Positions 28,666-37,436 of a stretch of DNA of 64,000 nucleotides are shown here, in pieces. Position numbers and translations under genes: made by a program. This DNA comes from JACMLD01 sp039919885. GTDB lineage: Bacteria; Bacteroidota; Bacteroidia; Chitinophagales; Chitinophagaceae. The notes beneath the pieces are model-generated. The model saw nothing but the letters and a program-made list of their open reading frames with translations, made no database searches and was not told where the DNA came from. The stretch spans positions 1 to 64,000 of the forward strand of contig JBDSEV010000059.1 in the NCBI GenBank assembly GCA_039919885.1, read 5' to 3'. Each line of letters starts with the position of its first letter. Position 1 is the stretch's first letter.

Positions 28666-29436
28666 TCAGCGTTCCATCCATTTTTTAAAGGCCGGGGCTT
28701 TTTCACGGCTAATGTCTACCTGCATTTTCAGCGGGGCTTTCAATGTAAGGGTCAACTTTTGATTTTCATGGGGCGTAACCGTCTGTATCGCATCTGCGTG
28801 TACAATGCATTGCCGGTTGGCACGGTAAAATACATTTGGATCAAGCAGGTCTTCAATTTCTTCAAGGGTCGTAAAATCGAGGATGTGCTTTTCTCCGGTG
28901 AATGTAAAAATATAATGGATGTTCTCTTTTAAAAAACAGGCAATATCCTTTGTATTTACCGGCATCCACTGCCTGCGGTGACTTACAATAAACTTCTGTT
29001 TATACGCAGGCTGCGCAGCCTGCGGCTGAGAAAGCCTTTGTATCAGCACATTAATATCGGCAGGGAAGACGGATTTACTATCGGCAATGTTGCGACATTT
29101 ATCAATGGCTTTTAGCAATTCATCATTGTCAATCGGCTTCAATAAATAATCCACCCCATTTACTTTAAAAGCCCGGATAGCATACTCATCATACGCTGTA
29201 GTAAAAATAACGGGGCATTTAATGTCATTGGTTTCAAACAATTCGAAACTAACGCCGTCGCCCAGCTGAATGTCCATAAAAAGCAGATCGGGTTCTTTAT
29301 TGTTTGCAAACCATTCCCTGGCACGGCGCAGGCTGGGCATGATGCCCAGTATCTCCACATCGGGCGCTACGGCCTTTATTTTATTTTGCAATTCTTCTGC
29401 AATGATACTTTCGTCTTCAATGATTAAGGCTTTCAT
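28666..29436 (-). CDS. LytTR-type response regulator
   Basis: Response regulator of 256 residues. The receiver domain (about 1-120) has EDES at 8-11, phospho-acceptor D55 in LLFMDIQLGDG, and K in YLLKPIDND. The LytTR DNA-binding domain (about 150-256) includes FIVSHRRQWMPVNTKDIACF, then FYRANRQCIVH. It lies 30 bp downstream of the propeller histidine kinase, so they form a pair of the LytS/LytTR class. Targets are unknown. Confidence 0.92.
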   Translation of the reverse strand: MKALIIEDESIIAEELQNKIKAVAPDVEILGIMPSLRRAREWFANNKEPDLLFMDIQLGDGVSFELFETNDIKCPVIFTTAYDEYAIRAFKVNGVDYLLKPIDNDELLKAIDKCRNIADSKSVFPADINVLIQRLSQPQAAQPAYKQKFIVSHRRQWMPVNTKDIACFLKENIHYIFTFTGEKHILDFTTLEEIEDLLDPNVFYRANRQCIVHADAIQTVTPHENQKLTLTLKAPLKMQVDISREKAPAFKKWMER

Positions 29437-29466
29437 ACTTTATTTTTTATGGCTACTGATGGCATT

Positions 29467-32400
29467 TTATAAAAGAGGCACCTTTACGGTAAACATTTGT
29501 GCATCTTCAACAATTATCACAGGCCTTCCGCTCAGGTAATTGTACAATGACTGCATATTAACCAGGCCCTGCTTGTTGCTGGTTTCTACAAATTTCTTTT
29601 TCTGCAGGTTGTTCTGTACTATCAACTGGTTGTCTTCTACAAAAATGTTAACCAGCAGCGGCCGGCCTTCGTCAATAATATTATGCTTGATGGCGTTTTC
29701 AATCAGGTTTTGAATTGTTACCGGTGCAATCTTGCGGTGCAGGTAATTTTCAGGAACATCGGTCAATACTTTTAGTCCATCCGCAAACCTTGTCTGCTGC
29801 AGTTCTGTATAAATCGCTGCCAGTTTTAGATCTTCCGCAAGTGACACGGTCTCATGATCCCGATTGGTAAGAATGTAGCGGTAGATCTTAGACATTTTAT
29901 CCAGGAACTGTTTAGCGTTAACTGGGTTTGCCGTTATCAAACCACTCAGCGAAGTAAGTGAGTTAAACAAAAAATGCGGGTTCAGCTGCTGCTTTAGACT
30001 TTCATACATCACCAGCACTTTTTCTTTTTCCAGGGAATTGGCTTTGGACTGCAGGCTGAAAACCTTTTCTTGCTGGGTAATCCGGTATTTATACAGCAGC
30101 AGCAGCACGCCGGCAGCCAGCAGCAATATCATCAGCCTGAACCACCATGTTTTATAATAGACCGTTGCAAGCGAAATTTTTAATGACTTTTCATTTGTAC
30201 TCCACTTAGCCATATCCGTGGAGGTTTTGTAGTGAAATGTATATTCACCCCCCGGCACATTGGTATAATTGACGGTCCTGTCTTTAGAGTACAACCATTC
30301 CTTGTCAAAAGGCTCCAGCTTGTGTGCGTACCATACTTCCGTAGGATTGCCGTAGTTTAATGCAATCATTTCTATTGAAAAAAAACTTTCATTCGCTTTC
30401 AATGAGATGGCCTGTTTTGTTTCAAAATTATAAAGGGTGTCAGGTCTTTCTCCGTATATGGTAAAAGAAGCAATATAGGTTTCGGAGATTTTATTCTTGT
30501 TCACGTATTCAGCGGGGTTAAATAAAACAAACCCTTTTAGCGTTGGAAAAACAAAATCGCCGGATTTGGTGCGAAACGAGCTCTGGTAATTAAAATCAAC
30601 GGTTGGCAGCCCGTTGTTCATATCAAAGGAAGAAAAAATCTTTCTGGTGGTATCCAACATAAGTAGCCCCTTGCTGCTGGCTATCCACAAGCGGTTATCA
30701 TCATCTGCAATCAGGCAGGAAATTACGCCCTGCCCCTGCAGCAGCCGGGTAAATGTATTGGATCGTTCCTGGTAAGCGTTCAGTCCATCGGTGGTGGCAA
30801 TCCACATTACGCCTTTTTTATCTTCTGTAATGGAAATAATATGATCGTCACTTAGGGAGGAAGGATCGAGTTCATTTTTTTGCCAGTGCGTGGTGCTTTC
30901 TTTTTCAGGGTCATACATCATTAGCCCTTTCGCACCAAACCCAAACCACAAACGATGACGGCTATCTTCATAGATCGCAATCGTTGCTTCAGCCGCGTAG
31001 GGGGCGAGCCGGGGATGAGCAGTAAAATTCTGGAAACTGCCATCCTCTCTGTTATAGCGGTAAATGCCATCCCGGCATGCAAACCATACATTGCCCTTAT
31101 AATCTTTAATGATAGACCAGTAAAAAGAGGAGGGTAATTTTTCTTTTTCTCCAAGGAAATCCATTTTGCCACTACGGAGGTGGTAGCGGTTAACTCCGTC
31201 GCCTGTGCCGATCCATACCACATCATCATCACACAACAATGAACGAACGGAATTAAACCAAAGGGCATTGGTATTGCCAGTGGTGTGCTGAAATAATTTA
31301 AAGGTTCCCGAGACCAGGTTGTACTGCGCCACACCTTTTGCGGTACCCAGCCAAAGATCGCCATTTTTGTCTTCGGCTGCAGCCCTGCACCAGTAGTCTG
31401 GCAAACTGGTCGATTGGGTGTAAGAAGGTTGGATGACGCGAAAAAAAGCTTTATCAGGCTCAAAATAATTAACGCCCGACACTTCTGTGCCTACCCATAG
31501 ATAGCCCTGCCTATCCTGGAAAACCATGTTCGTCAGGTTATCGCTGATACTTTGCACCTGCAATGGATCGTGTTTGTAATAAGCGAACTTGTTATCGCCA
31601 TCATTATATAAACACAGTCCAAACTGTGAGGTAGACAGCCATGTTCTCCCCTTGTTATCGCAAAATATGGAAGTAATCCGGTTATCTGGTTTACTCGTTT
31701 TAGGTAGTGTAAACTCATCGCACACAATGTATTCCTGAAACCGCTCATTCGTTTTCATAAATCTCAAACCATCCTCACCATAAGTAATCCGAAGGCCACC
31801 GTGATGATCAGCGGCTATTCTTTCAATTGGCATATGCAAGAGCTCGGGCATTGCAACCGTTTCTGCCCTGCGGGTTGCTATATTGTACCGGACGAGCCCG
31901 CTGTCTGTAGCGAGGTAAATATTTCCATTGGTATAACAAAAATCATTGACGTACCTGCCCAGCAGAGTTGCCGATTCACCGGCGGCGGTTTTCTTCAGCC
32001 ACGTAAAACTGTCTTTTATTATGTCAAATAACACAAGGCCTTGTCTTGTTGCGAGGTAGATCTCGTTGTTATTTGCCTGAAGCATTTTATAGGCGGTAAT
32101 GCCTTTACTGCCAGGCCGGTAACTAAACTGCCTGGTTTTATAATCATACCTGCTTATTCCCTCGGGTTGCGCGAGCCAGATGATACCAGCGCTGTCAGTA
32201 AGTAAGGCAAACACACGGTTTTCGTGAAGGGAGTTACTGTCGCCCGACTGGTGCCGGAATACTTTGACTTCGTAGCCATTAAATCGGTTGAGGCCACTGG
32301 CAGTGCCTATCCAGATGTACCCAAACCGATCCTGTGTAATGCAACGTATCGTTGGTTCGCTTAACCCGTTGCTGGAAGAAAGCTGGCGTAAATTGAAAGA

Positions 32401-32526
32401 CCTTGGCTGTGCGTGTGCAAACTGCCAGAAACCGCTTGCAATCAGCAGCAGTAGCCATTTTCCCGGATGCTTAATATGATGTATAAATGCCAAGTAACCG
32501 AAAATAGCAAAGAAAAAAGGCAGCAC
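29467..32526 (-). CDS. Two-component regulator propeller histidine kinase (His_kinase/LytS type)
   Basis: Membrane sensor of 1019 residues. A leading hydrophobic segment or signal (about 1-40, ending in AHA) is followed by many regulatory-propeller repeats (about 45-690, for example RFGYIWIGTASGLNRFNG). A Y_Y_Y domain precedes a single membrane helix near residue 800. The His_kinase domain has the H-box KQQLNPHFLFNSL with H851 and the N-box QNLIENAIKHNI. The only start in frame near the signal is GTG at 32526. Such kinases in Bacteroidota usually sense glycans or breakdown products; no polysaccharide locus is adjacent, so the signal is unknown. Confidence 0.9.
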   Translation of the reverse strand: MLPFFFAIFGYLAFIHHIKHPGKWLLLLIASGFWQFAHAQPRSFNLRQLSSSNGLSEPTIRCITQDRFGYIWIGTASGLNRFNGYEVKVFRHQSGDSNSLHENRVFALLTDSAGIIWLAQPEGISRYDYKTRQFSYRPGSKGITAYKMLQANNNEIYLATRQGLVLFDIIKDSFTWLKKTAAGESATLLGRYVNDFCYTNGNIYLATDSGLVRYNIATRRAETVAMPELLHMPIERIAADHHGGLRITYGEDGLRFMKTNERFQEYIVCDEFTLPKTSKPDNRITSIFCDNKGRTWLSTSQFGLCLYNDGDNKFAYYKHDPLQVQSISDNLTNMVFQDRQGYLWVGTEVSGVNYFEPDKAFFRVIQPSYTQSTSLPDYWCRAAAEDKNGDLWLGTAKGVAQYNLVSGTFKLFQHTTGNTNALWFNSVRSLLCDDDVVWIGTGDGVNRYHLRSGKMDFLGEKEKLPSSFYWSIIKDYKGNVWFACRDGIYRYNREDGSFQNFTAHPRLAPYAAEATIAIYEDSRHRLWFGFGAKGLMMYDPEKESTTHWQKNELDPSSLSDDHIISITEDKKGVMWIATTDGLNAYQERSNTFTRLLQGQGVISCLIADDDNRLWIASSKGLLMLDTTRKIFSSFDMNNGLPTVDFNYQSSFRTKSGDFVFPTLKGFVLFNPAEYVNKNKISETYIASFTIYGERPDTLYNFETKQAISLKANESFFSIEMIALNYGNPTEVWYAHKLEPFDKEWLYSKDRTVNYTNVPGGEYTFHYKTSTDMAKWSTNEKSLKISLATVYYKTWWFRLMILLLAAGVLLLLYKYRITQQEKVFSLQSKANSLEKEKVLVMYESLKQQLNPHFLFNSLTSLSGLITANPVNAKQFLDKMSKIYRYILTNRDHETVSLAEDLKLAAIYTELQQTRFADGLKVLTDVPENYLHRKIAPVTIQNLIENAIKHNIIDEGRPLLVNIFVEDNQLIVQNNLQKKKFVETSNKQGLVNMQSLYNYLSGRPVIIVEDAQMFTVKVPLL

Positions 32527-32596
32527 AAAATATGTACTGCCGGAGCGTATAGGGATGTAGGGGAAGCGTGGTAAAACAGGGTGGAAGCGTTACCGA

Positions 32597-33007
32597 TCAG
32601 TAACCGGACGCGTCAATCATGATATCGGCGAGTAACTGGTAACAGTTTGCCCAGGCTGTCTGTACTTCGTCGCTCCAGTCCGGACCAAGTCCTTGTTCCA
32701 GTGTCCACATCAATGCATCACCCACCGCTTTATAGTGATGCAGCTTTACACCATAGCCCACATGTCTTTTGGCCATTTCACGTATATCTTCGGTTACTGT
32801 ATCCAAATCATGCAGGCGGCCGACAATCATGCTCACCATATCAATCAGCTTTTTATACTGCAGTGGCATGGGTGATTTAAAAAGACGTTCTACAGCAGGT
32901 ACCTCTGTAAACAATTTGCTATAAAAAACATCGCCGATTACCTGCGGATTTATATTCCGGAAAAGCTTCCAGGTTCTTTGGACAAGTATGGTTTGCTGTG
33001 CTGTCAT
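32597..33007 (-). CDS. Globin, second of a tandem pair
   Basis: Single-domain bacterial haemoglobin of 136 residues. I chose the ATG at 33007 (MTAQQTILVQRTWKLF) because it aligns with the neighbour; an earlier start at 33133 would overlap the upstream globin. The proximal haem His lies in AKRHVGYGVKLHHYKAVG, the form seen in flavohaemoglobin-like globins. The FAD/NAD domains are absent. It may bind O2 or NO. The gap to the first globin is 109 bp. Confidence 0.85.
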   Translation of the reverse strand: MTAQQTILVQRTWKLFRNINPQVIGDVFYSKLFTEVPAVERLFKSPMPLQYKKLIDMVSMIVGRLHDLDTVTEDIREMAKRHVGYGVKLHHYKAVGDALMWTLEQGLGPDWSDEVQTAWANCYQLLADIMIDASGY

Positions 33008-33116
33008 GCGTATGCTGTTTTCCGCGCTACCGTTGCAATGTATTGAATCTGGACCGGTCATATAATTTAATTGGGTGAATCGTGCTAAATATCCACTGAA
33101 GCGTGGTAAATCATCA

Positions 33117-33557
33117 TTAATAAACATATTCATCTGCTACTTCATTCATTGCTGAAGCTTTTATCATGGCCTCGGCAAGTTTGGTATAGCAGACTATCCA
33201 TGCCTGCTGCAGCTCCTTGTTCCAGGTACTGGCCAGTAGGTTTTGCATTGTCCAGAGTAAAGCCCGCCCCAGCATCGTATAATGCTCTTCCTGCACACCA
33301 TAACCTGTGTGTTGCCTGGCAAGCCGTTCAATGCCAATCATACGGATGTCGTGATTGGAAAGGTTGCGTACAATATAATTGATCATGTAAATCATTTTAC
33401 CGGACTGGTCGTGCTGGGTATTTCGGTGAAACAGGGGTTTGACGGAAGGCGCCATCTCAAACAGGCGATTATAAAATAAGTTTCCTGTTTGGTAGGTATC
33501 CATTGCAGCAACCAGTTGCCATGACTGCTGCACCAGTTCAATTTGTCTTTCTGTCAT
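33117..33557 (-). CDS. Globin, first of a tandem pair
   Basis: Single-domain haemoglobin of 146 residues. The A-helix pattern MTERQIELVQQSWQLV and the F-helix ARQHTGYGVQEEHYTMLG with the proximal His are clear. Globins with this RxHxGYGV motif are related to the flavohaemoglobin globin domain. The two tandem genes share the same motifs and length, so they look like a duplication. No reductase partner is next to them; the nitrate island is more than 15 kb away. Confidence 0.9.
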   Translation of the reverse strand: MTERQIELVQQSWQLVAAMDTYQTGNLFYNRLFEMAPSVKPLFHRNTQHDQSGKMIYMINYIVRNLSNHDIRMIGIERLARQHTGYGVQEEHYTMLGRALLWTMQNLLASTWNKELQQAWIVCYTKLAEAMIKASAMNEVADEYVY

Positions 33558-33950
33558 AACTTTTTTTGCAAAAATTATTCATAACAAATTAATAGAAAAA
33601 TGAACCTCGTCCAGTAGTACAAAATCTAATATTGAAACGTCCTTTTTAATGACTCAACAAAAAAAAACGGGTGGTTTCCTTCCATGTGTATTGTTAACTG
33701 CAGTGCACGGCAATTAACAGCGGGCACACTGGTTTGTCCGGCTGATTATATAAAAACGTGTGCCGCTACAGCTAACTGGTCAGCAGCATTCAGGAATCTA
33801 ACGGCAAACGGGTTGCTGTAAAATCGTTTCGTACCGCTTTTTCTACATTTCGCGCTTATTAGGCTGCACTACAATCAGTTGCTTTTCCCCCTCATCATTT
33901 TTCGTTACATATTTGTACCACAAAGAATTTGTAACCATTAAAACATCAAA
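33558..33950. other. 393-bp intergenic region between globins and small genes
   Basis: AT-rich stretch that should hold the globin promoter on the minus strand and the promoter of the small-gene cluster on the plus strand. The best plus-strand -7 candidate is CATATTTG at 33908-33915, one base off consensus. A minus-strand reading frame across 33843-34292 is antisense to the cluster and looks spurious. No RNA gene was recognised. Confidence 0.5.
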
Positions 33951-34133
33951 ATGAAAACGAACAAAATCCAAAACACGTTGTCTGCCTGCGCAGGTCGTGC
34001 AATGCTTTACTGTTACCGCTCGTATATTCTTGTCTTTAAAGAAACCGGCGTATACAAACCGCTCGAAACAACAACTGCCAAAGGCCAAACCCGTTTCACC
34101 AGCAGCGAGTTCAAAACAACTTGCTACAATTAA
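33951..34133 (+). CDS. Small protein, unknown, first of four in a row
   Basis: 60 residues, rich in Thr and Lys, with three cysteines (in SACAG, MLYCYR and the C-terminal TTCYN). No signal peptide or transmembrane helix of convincing length. The short distance (18 bp) to the next gene and the shared direction argue that it is a real gene in an operon. It could be a precursor peptide or a small structural protein, but nothing proves either. A clear start ATG follows an A-rich stretch. Confidence 0.5.
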   Translation: MKTNKIQNTLSACAGRAMLYCYRSYILVFKETGVYKPLETTTAKGQTRFTSSEFKTTCYN

Positions 34134-34151
34134 AAAATTGCAACTATTTAT

Positions 34152-34526
34152 ATGGCAAACAACAAAACAATTATCGACGAGTGGGAAGTAACGGACCTGG
34201 AAGACAATTCTAAAATTTCCGTTTCGGTTATTCACAATACGGAAATGGGAAATCAGTCGGTGCCAGGCATCCAGGTAATGTGTGCCGGACAAATAGTGAA
34301 CTATGAACCGCTACACGTAGCACGCTGGGCCTACCAGGCAACAAAGGCAAAATCCGCAGAATACCTGGTAGCAGACGCTTCATGGCTGGCTTACGAAGAC
34401 ACGTACATAAAACATATACTCCTGGTGGGCAGTGTGCTAAAGGCAAAAATTGAAGTAAAAGTACGCAGCAGTGCCAACCCGGTGATAAAAGAATACGAGC
34501 TGCCATTTGCAATTGATCAAAATTAA
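34152..34526 (+). CDS. Small soluble protein, unknown function
   Basis: 124 residues, acidic N-terminus (IIDEWEVTDLED), predominantly beta-strand pattern with alternating hydrophobics (KISVSVIH, IQVMCAGQIV, AKIEVKVRS). This would fit a small beta-sandwich or barrel. No export signal. I do not recognise the family. It lies 18 bp after the first small gene. Confidence 0.6.
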   Translation: MANNKTIIDEWEVTDLEDNSKISVSVIHNTEMGNQSVPGIQVMCAGQIVNYEPLHVARWAYQATKAKSAEYLVADASWLAYEDTYIKHILLVGSVLKAKIEVKVRSSANPVIKEYELPFAIDQN

Positions 34527-34593
34527 ATATCAACTGGTATACAGCCAGGCAATCCGCCCTTTTATATATTCAATAATTTCTCATACCATTACC

Positions 34594-34800
34594 ATGAAAC
34601 AAAATGACCACATCATCATTACCGGAACAGGGGAGCGGCAAACTGGCAGCACCTGCGGCAGTACCAAAAACGAAGGCCAGCTAAACGATGGCCTTTGGAT
34701 GGAATTTGAAGATTCTTTTATCCGGATTCTTTCCGGCAACGAACCCCGTCTGACCTATTACCATACCAGTGAAATTCATCAACAGTCAATATCCTGCTAA
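34594..34800 (+). CDS. Small protein with two Cys, unknown
   Basis: 68 residues from the ATG at 34594; an in-frame start at 34507 would overlap the upstream gene. It has an internal Cys in GSTCGSTKN and a C-terminal Cys (SISC as last residues), with an acidic stretch between. No domain was recognised. The terminal Cys is notable and could be a modification or linkage site, but this is speculation. The next small gene starts one base after its stop. Confidence 0.5.
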   Translation: MKQNDHIIITGTGERQTGSTCGSTKNEGQLNDGLWMEFEDSFIRILSGNEPRLTYYHTSEIHQQSISC

Positions 34801-34801
34801 A

Positions 34802-34939
34802 ATGAATGCAAATAATTTATTTAAAGTGCTGCTCTGTGTTGACACGGTACTTGCTGCCATCATCCTGGGAGTTTTTGTATACTACTTTATAAAAATACGG
34901 CTGCGGGTCCATTCACCGGTACAAGCATCGATGCGTTAG
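34802..34939 (+). CDS. Small single-helix membrane protein
   Basis: 45 residues read directly from the sequence. A hydrophobic helix (about residues 9-31: VLLCVDTVLAAIILGVFVYYF) is followed by a basic tail with KIRLRVHS, predicting N-out, C-in topology by the positive-inside rule. The start is one base after the preceding stop, which suggests coupling. The function is unknown; candidates are an anchor or a toxin-like hydrophobic peptide. Confidence 0.45.
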   Translation: MNANNLFKVLLCVDTVLAAIILGVFVYYFIKIRLRVHSPVQASMR

Positions 34940-35168
34940 GAAAGTATACGTGAAGGATGCTGCTGTCTCCCATAATCCGGCTAGGCCAGCAATTTCTACC
35001 TGTGCGCAAACCGGTACCCATTACTTTATCACCAGGCGTACAGAATATAATTTAGCCGGTACCCTTCCCATTCTATATTAATATTTCAACCCATGTCGTT
35101 GTTGGCAATGGCGCAGCTTTGCCAACTAAAGACTACCGGCATTTAATGGAAGATAGGCGTGGTGAAAC

Positions 35169-35621
35169 CTATTTATATTTTACCCATTCTAGGTGCAACA
35201 GCAGCCGCACGAATACCGCGCCGATACAAGTGCCCAGGGTATTTAATATAACATCGTCTATATCAGCGACGCCTATACCCAGGACGAACTGACTAATCTC
35301 AACCGACAGACTGATGGCCAGCCCAACCAGTATCAATTTACCTGCGCGCCTGGTACCAAAAAACAACAGCAGGAAAAATGGCAATGGAATAAACAGAATA
35401 ATATTACCAAAAAGATCGGTATTGAAGTTCCATCTTTCTGCCTGTGTAAGGCTTTGATAGGCATGGATGTCTGCAATCTTATTTTTTAAGGGGATTAAAT
35501 TGTGGGGGTGGTTATGACTGTGGAGACTCGGGCGCGGTCTTCTCCTGGCCATAAAAAAAATATAAAAAAGAAGGGACACGTAGAAGAGGCCTGCGGTCCG
35601 GAAAACAGCTTTCAGTAGCAT
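35169..35621 (-). CDS. VanZ-like family membrane protein
   Basis: 150 residues with helices at about 8-24, 70-88, 95-110 and 125-142. The VanZ pattern is seen in DLFGNIILFIPLPFFL and LSVEISQFVLGIGVADIDDVILNTLGTCIG. VanZ-like proteins include the teicoplanin-resistance accessory VanZ, but most family members have unknown roles in envelope biology. It faces the small-gene cluster. Confidence 0.85.
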   Translation of the reverse strand: MLLKAVFRTAGLFYVSLLFYIFFMARRRPRPSLHSHNHPHNLIPLKNKIADIHAYQSLTQAERWNFNTDLFGNIILFIPLPFFLLLFFGTRRAGKLILVGLAISLSVEISQFVLGIGVADIDDVILNTLGTCIGAVFVRLLLHLEWVKYK

Positions 35622-35892
35622 ACCGTAAAAATAATCATGCCGGCCTGAATTTTAAAATGTTTGACAATGTATTGTGGAAAATCAACTGCTGCCGGACCCT
35701 GCTGGCGAGAGGCTTCACTGGCGGCGGCATCCACACTTATGTGAATGTACCGGGATGACGTAACCGCTTTTCCGGTTCTGGAGTGCATCGGTAAAAAACA
35801 AAATGTTGCCGGGCATCGCAGTGTTTTTTTAAATTCTGCGGTTTATTACTTAACTTCCTTGTCACCCCACTGCTTAACCAAAACTTAGTACC

Positions 35893-37194
35893 ATGTCTGC
35901 TTTTAACCGGCGTTCTTTTATCAGTAAGGCCAGCGCGTTCTCCGCCACCGCCCTGTTTTCATCTCTTATACAACCTGCCTGGAGCCGCAACTTGCACAAA
36001 GCATTGCAAACTGCTGCGGATACAGCACCGGACCAGCTGGCCAGCGACGAAGATTTCTGGTATTTTGTGCAGCAATCCTACACAGTATCGCCCGGACTGG
36101 TTAACCTGAATAACTGTGGTGTATCGCCCGCGCCAAAAACAGTGCAGGATGCGATGAAGCGTTACCACGATTATTGCAACGAAGCGCCGAGTTATTATAT
36201 GTGGCAGATATTGGATCAGGGACGGGAACCCCTCCGGAAAAACATCGCCCGCCTGGCAGGCAGCAGCACCGAAGAAATTGCGATTCAGCGGAACGCTTCT
36301 GAAGCATTGGAAACGGTTATTTTTGGAATGGATTTGAAAGCGGGTGATGAAGTGGTGCTTTCAAAACAGGATTATCCGAACACCATCAATGCCTGGAAAC
36401 AGCGCGCGGTGCGCGAAGGCATCAAACTGGTATGGGTAAGCCTGGAACTGCCCAGCGAAGACAACGATTACCTGGCCGCACAATACATAAAAGCGTTTAC
36501 GGCAAAAACCAAATGCGTGCAGATTACCCACGTGATCAACTGGAACGGGCAAATAATTCCTGCGCGTAAAATTGCGGATGCAGCGCATGCAAAAGGCATT
36601 GATGTACTGGTAGATGGTGCACACAGCTTTGCCCAGTTCGAATTTACCATCCCCGACCTGGGCGCTGATTATTTTGGTACCAGCCTGCACAAATGGCTCG
36701 GCGCCTGCATTGGTAGCGGCATGCTTTATATAAAAAAAGAAAAGATAAAAAATATATTTCCCCTGTTTGCAGCCGGCGATCCCAAAAGTGAAGACATCCG
36801 CAAGTTTGAAAACCTGGGTACCCGGCCTTTTTTTATAGAACAGGCAATCAGTAAAGCCATCGAATTTCATGAAATGATTGGCAGCAAAAGAAAAGAAGAA
36901 CGGCTGTTTTACCTCAAGAATTACTGGATGACCCGTGTAAAAGATCTTCCCAAAATAAAACTGAACACTTCTATGAAGCCAGGTTTCGGCTGCGCCATTG
37001 GCGCTGTGTCTGTAGAAGGCAGGAAACCTGCTGAACTGGCCGCCTTTCTGCTGGACAAATACAAAGTGCATACGGTAGGTGTAGAATGGGAAAATATAAA
37101 AGCTGTTCGGGTGACGCCCAATGTGTACACCACTACCAGAAACCTGGATCTGCTGGTGGAAGGCATAACCGCTTTTACAAAAAGTGGTTTTTAA
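35893..37194 (+). CDS. Tat-exported class V PLP aminotransferase-like enzyme
   Basis: 433 residues. The N-terminus MSAFNRRSFISKASAFSATA has the twin-arginine motif NRRSFI and a hydrophobic stretch, predicting export of the folded, cofactor-loaded protein to the periplasm. The class V fold (isopenicillin-N epimerase/cysteine-desulfurase-like) shows VDGAHSFAQFEF and the PLP Lys in GTSLHKWLGACIGSG. The catalytic Cys of desulfurases is not evident. The reaction is unknown; epimerase, lyase or aminotransferase are all possible. It is convergent with the HAD gene 242 bp on. Confidence 0.85.
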   Translation: MSAFNRRSFISKASAFSATALFSSLIQPAWSRNLHKALQTAADTAPDQLASDEDFWYFVQQSYTVSPGLVNLNNCGVSPAPKTVQDAMKRYHDYCNEAPSYYMWQILDQGREPLRKNIARLAGSSTEEIAIQRNASEALETVIFGMDLKAGDEVVLSKQDYPNTINAWKQRAVREGIKLVWVSLELPSEDNDYLAAQYIKAFTAKTKCVQITHVINWNGQIIPARKIADAAHAKGIDVLVDGAHSFAQFEFTIPDLGADYFGTSLHKWLGACIGSGMLYIKKEKIKNIFPLFAAGDPKSEDIRKFENLGTRPFFIEQAISKAIEFHEMIGSKRKEERLFYLKNYWMTRVKDLPKIKLNTSMKPGFGCAIGAVSVEGRKPAELAAFLLDKYKVHTVGVEWENIKAVRVTPNVYTTTRNLDLLVEGITAFTKSGF

Positions 37195-37436
37195 TTATTC
37201 GTCATTGAAGCACCCCTCGTAAAATATAGAGCATGGCGAACCGGGTAGTTATTGTTTCCCCTGCTGTGCCCGTGAACGTTTTTTTCTGCCAATAATACCC
37301 TGGTGTTTCCAACCCCAGGGCATTGGGTTTCAGGCGAAATACTACCAGCAATAACTGCTTTCCCGGAATGCTTTTAAAAAAGGCGTCAAGCGGTAAACGC
37401 GGCATGGCTCTTTTATACAGCAACGGCGCGGGCTAA

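Noticed and set aside
33843..34292. 149-codon minus-strand frame across the small-gene cluster
   Set aside because: It is antisense to two plus-strand genes that form a tidy operon, and its Cys/Phe/Val-rich composition is typical of a shadow frame.
36361..37071. 236-codon minus-strand frame inside the class V aminotransferase gene
   Set aside because: It is antisense to a clear enzyme gene and Phe/Cys-rich.
37202..37423. 73-codon minus-strand frame between the aminotransferase and HAD genes
   Set aside because: It has no recognisable features and no clear promoter. It could be real, but nothing supports it.
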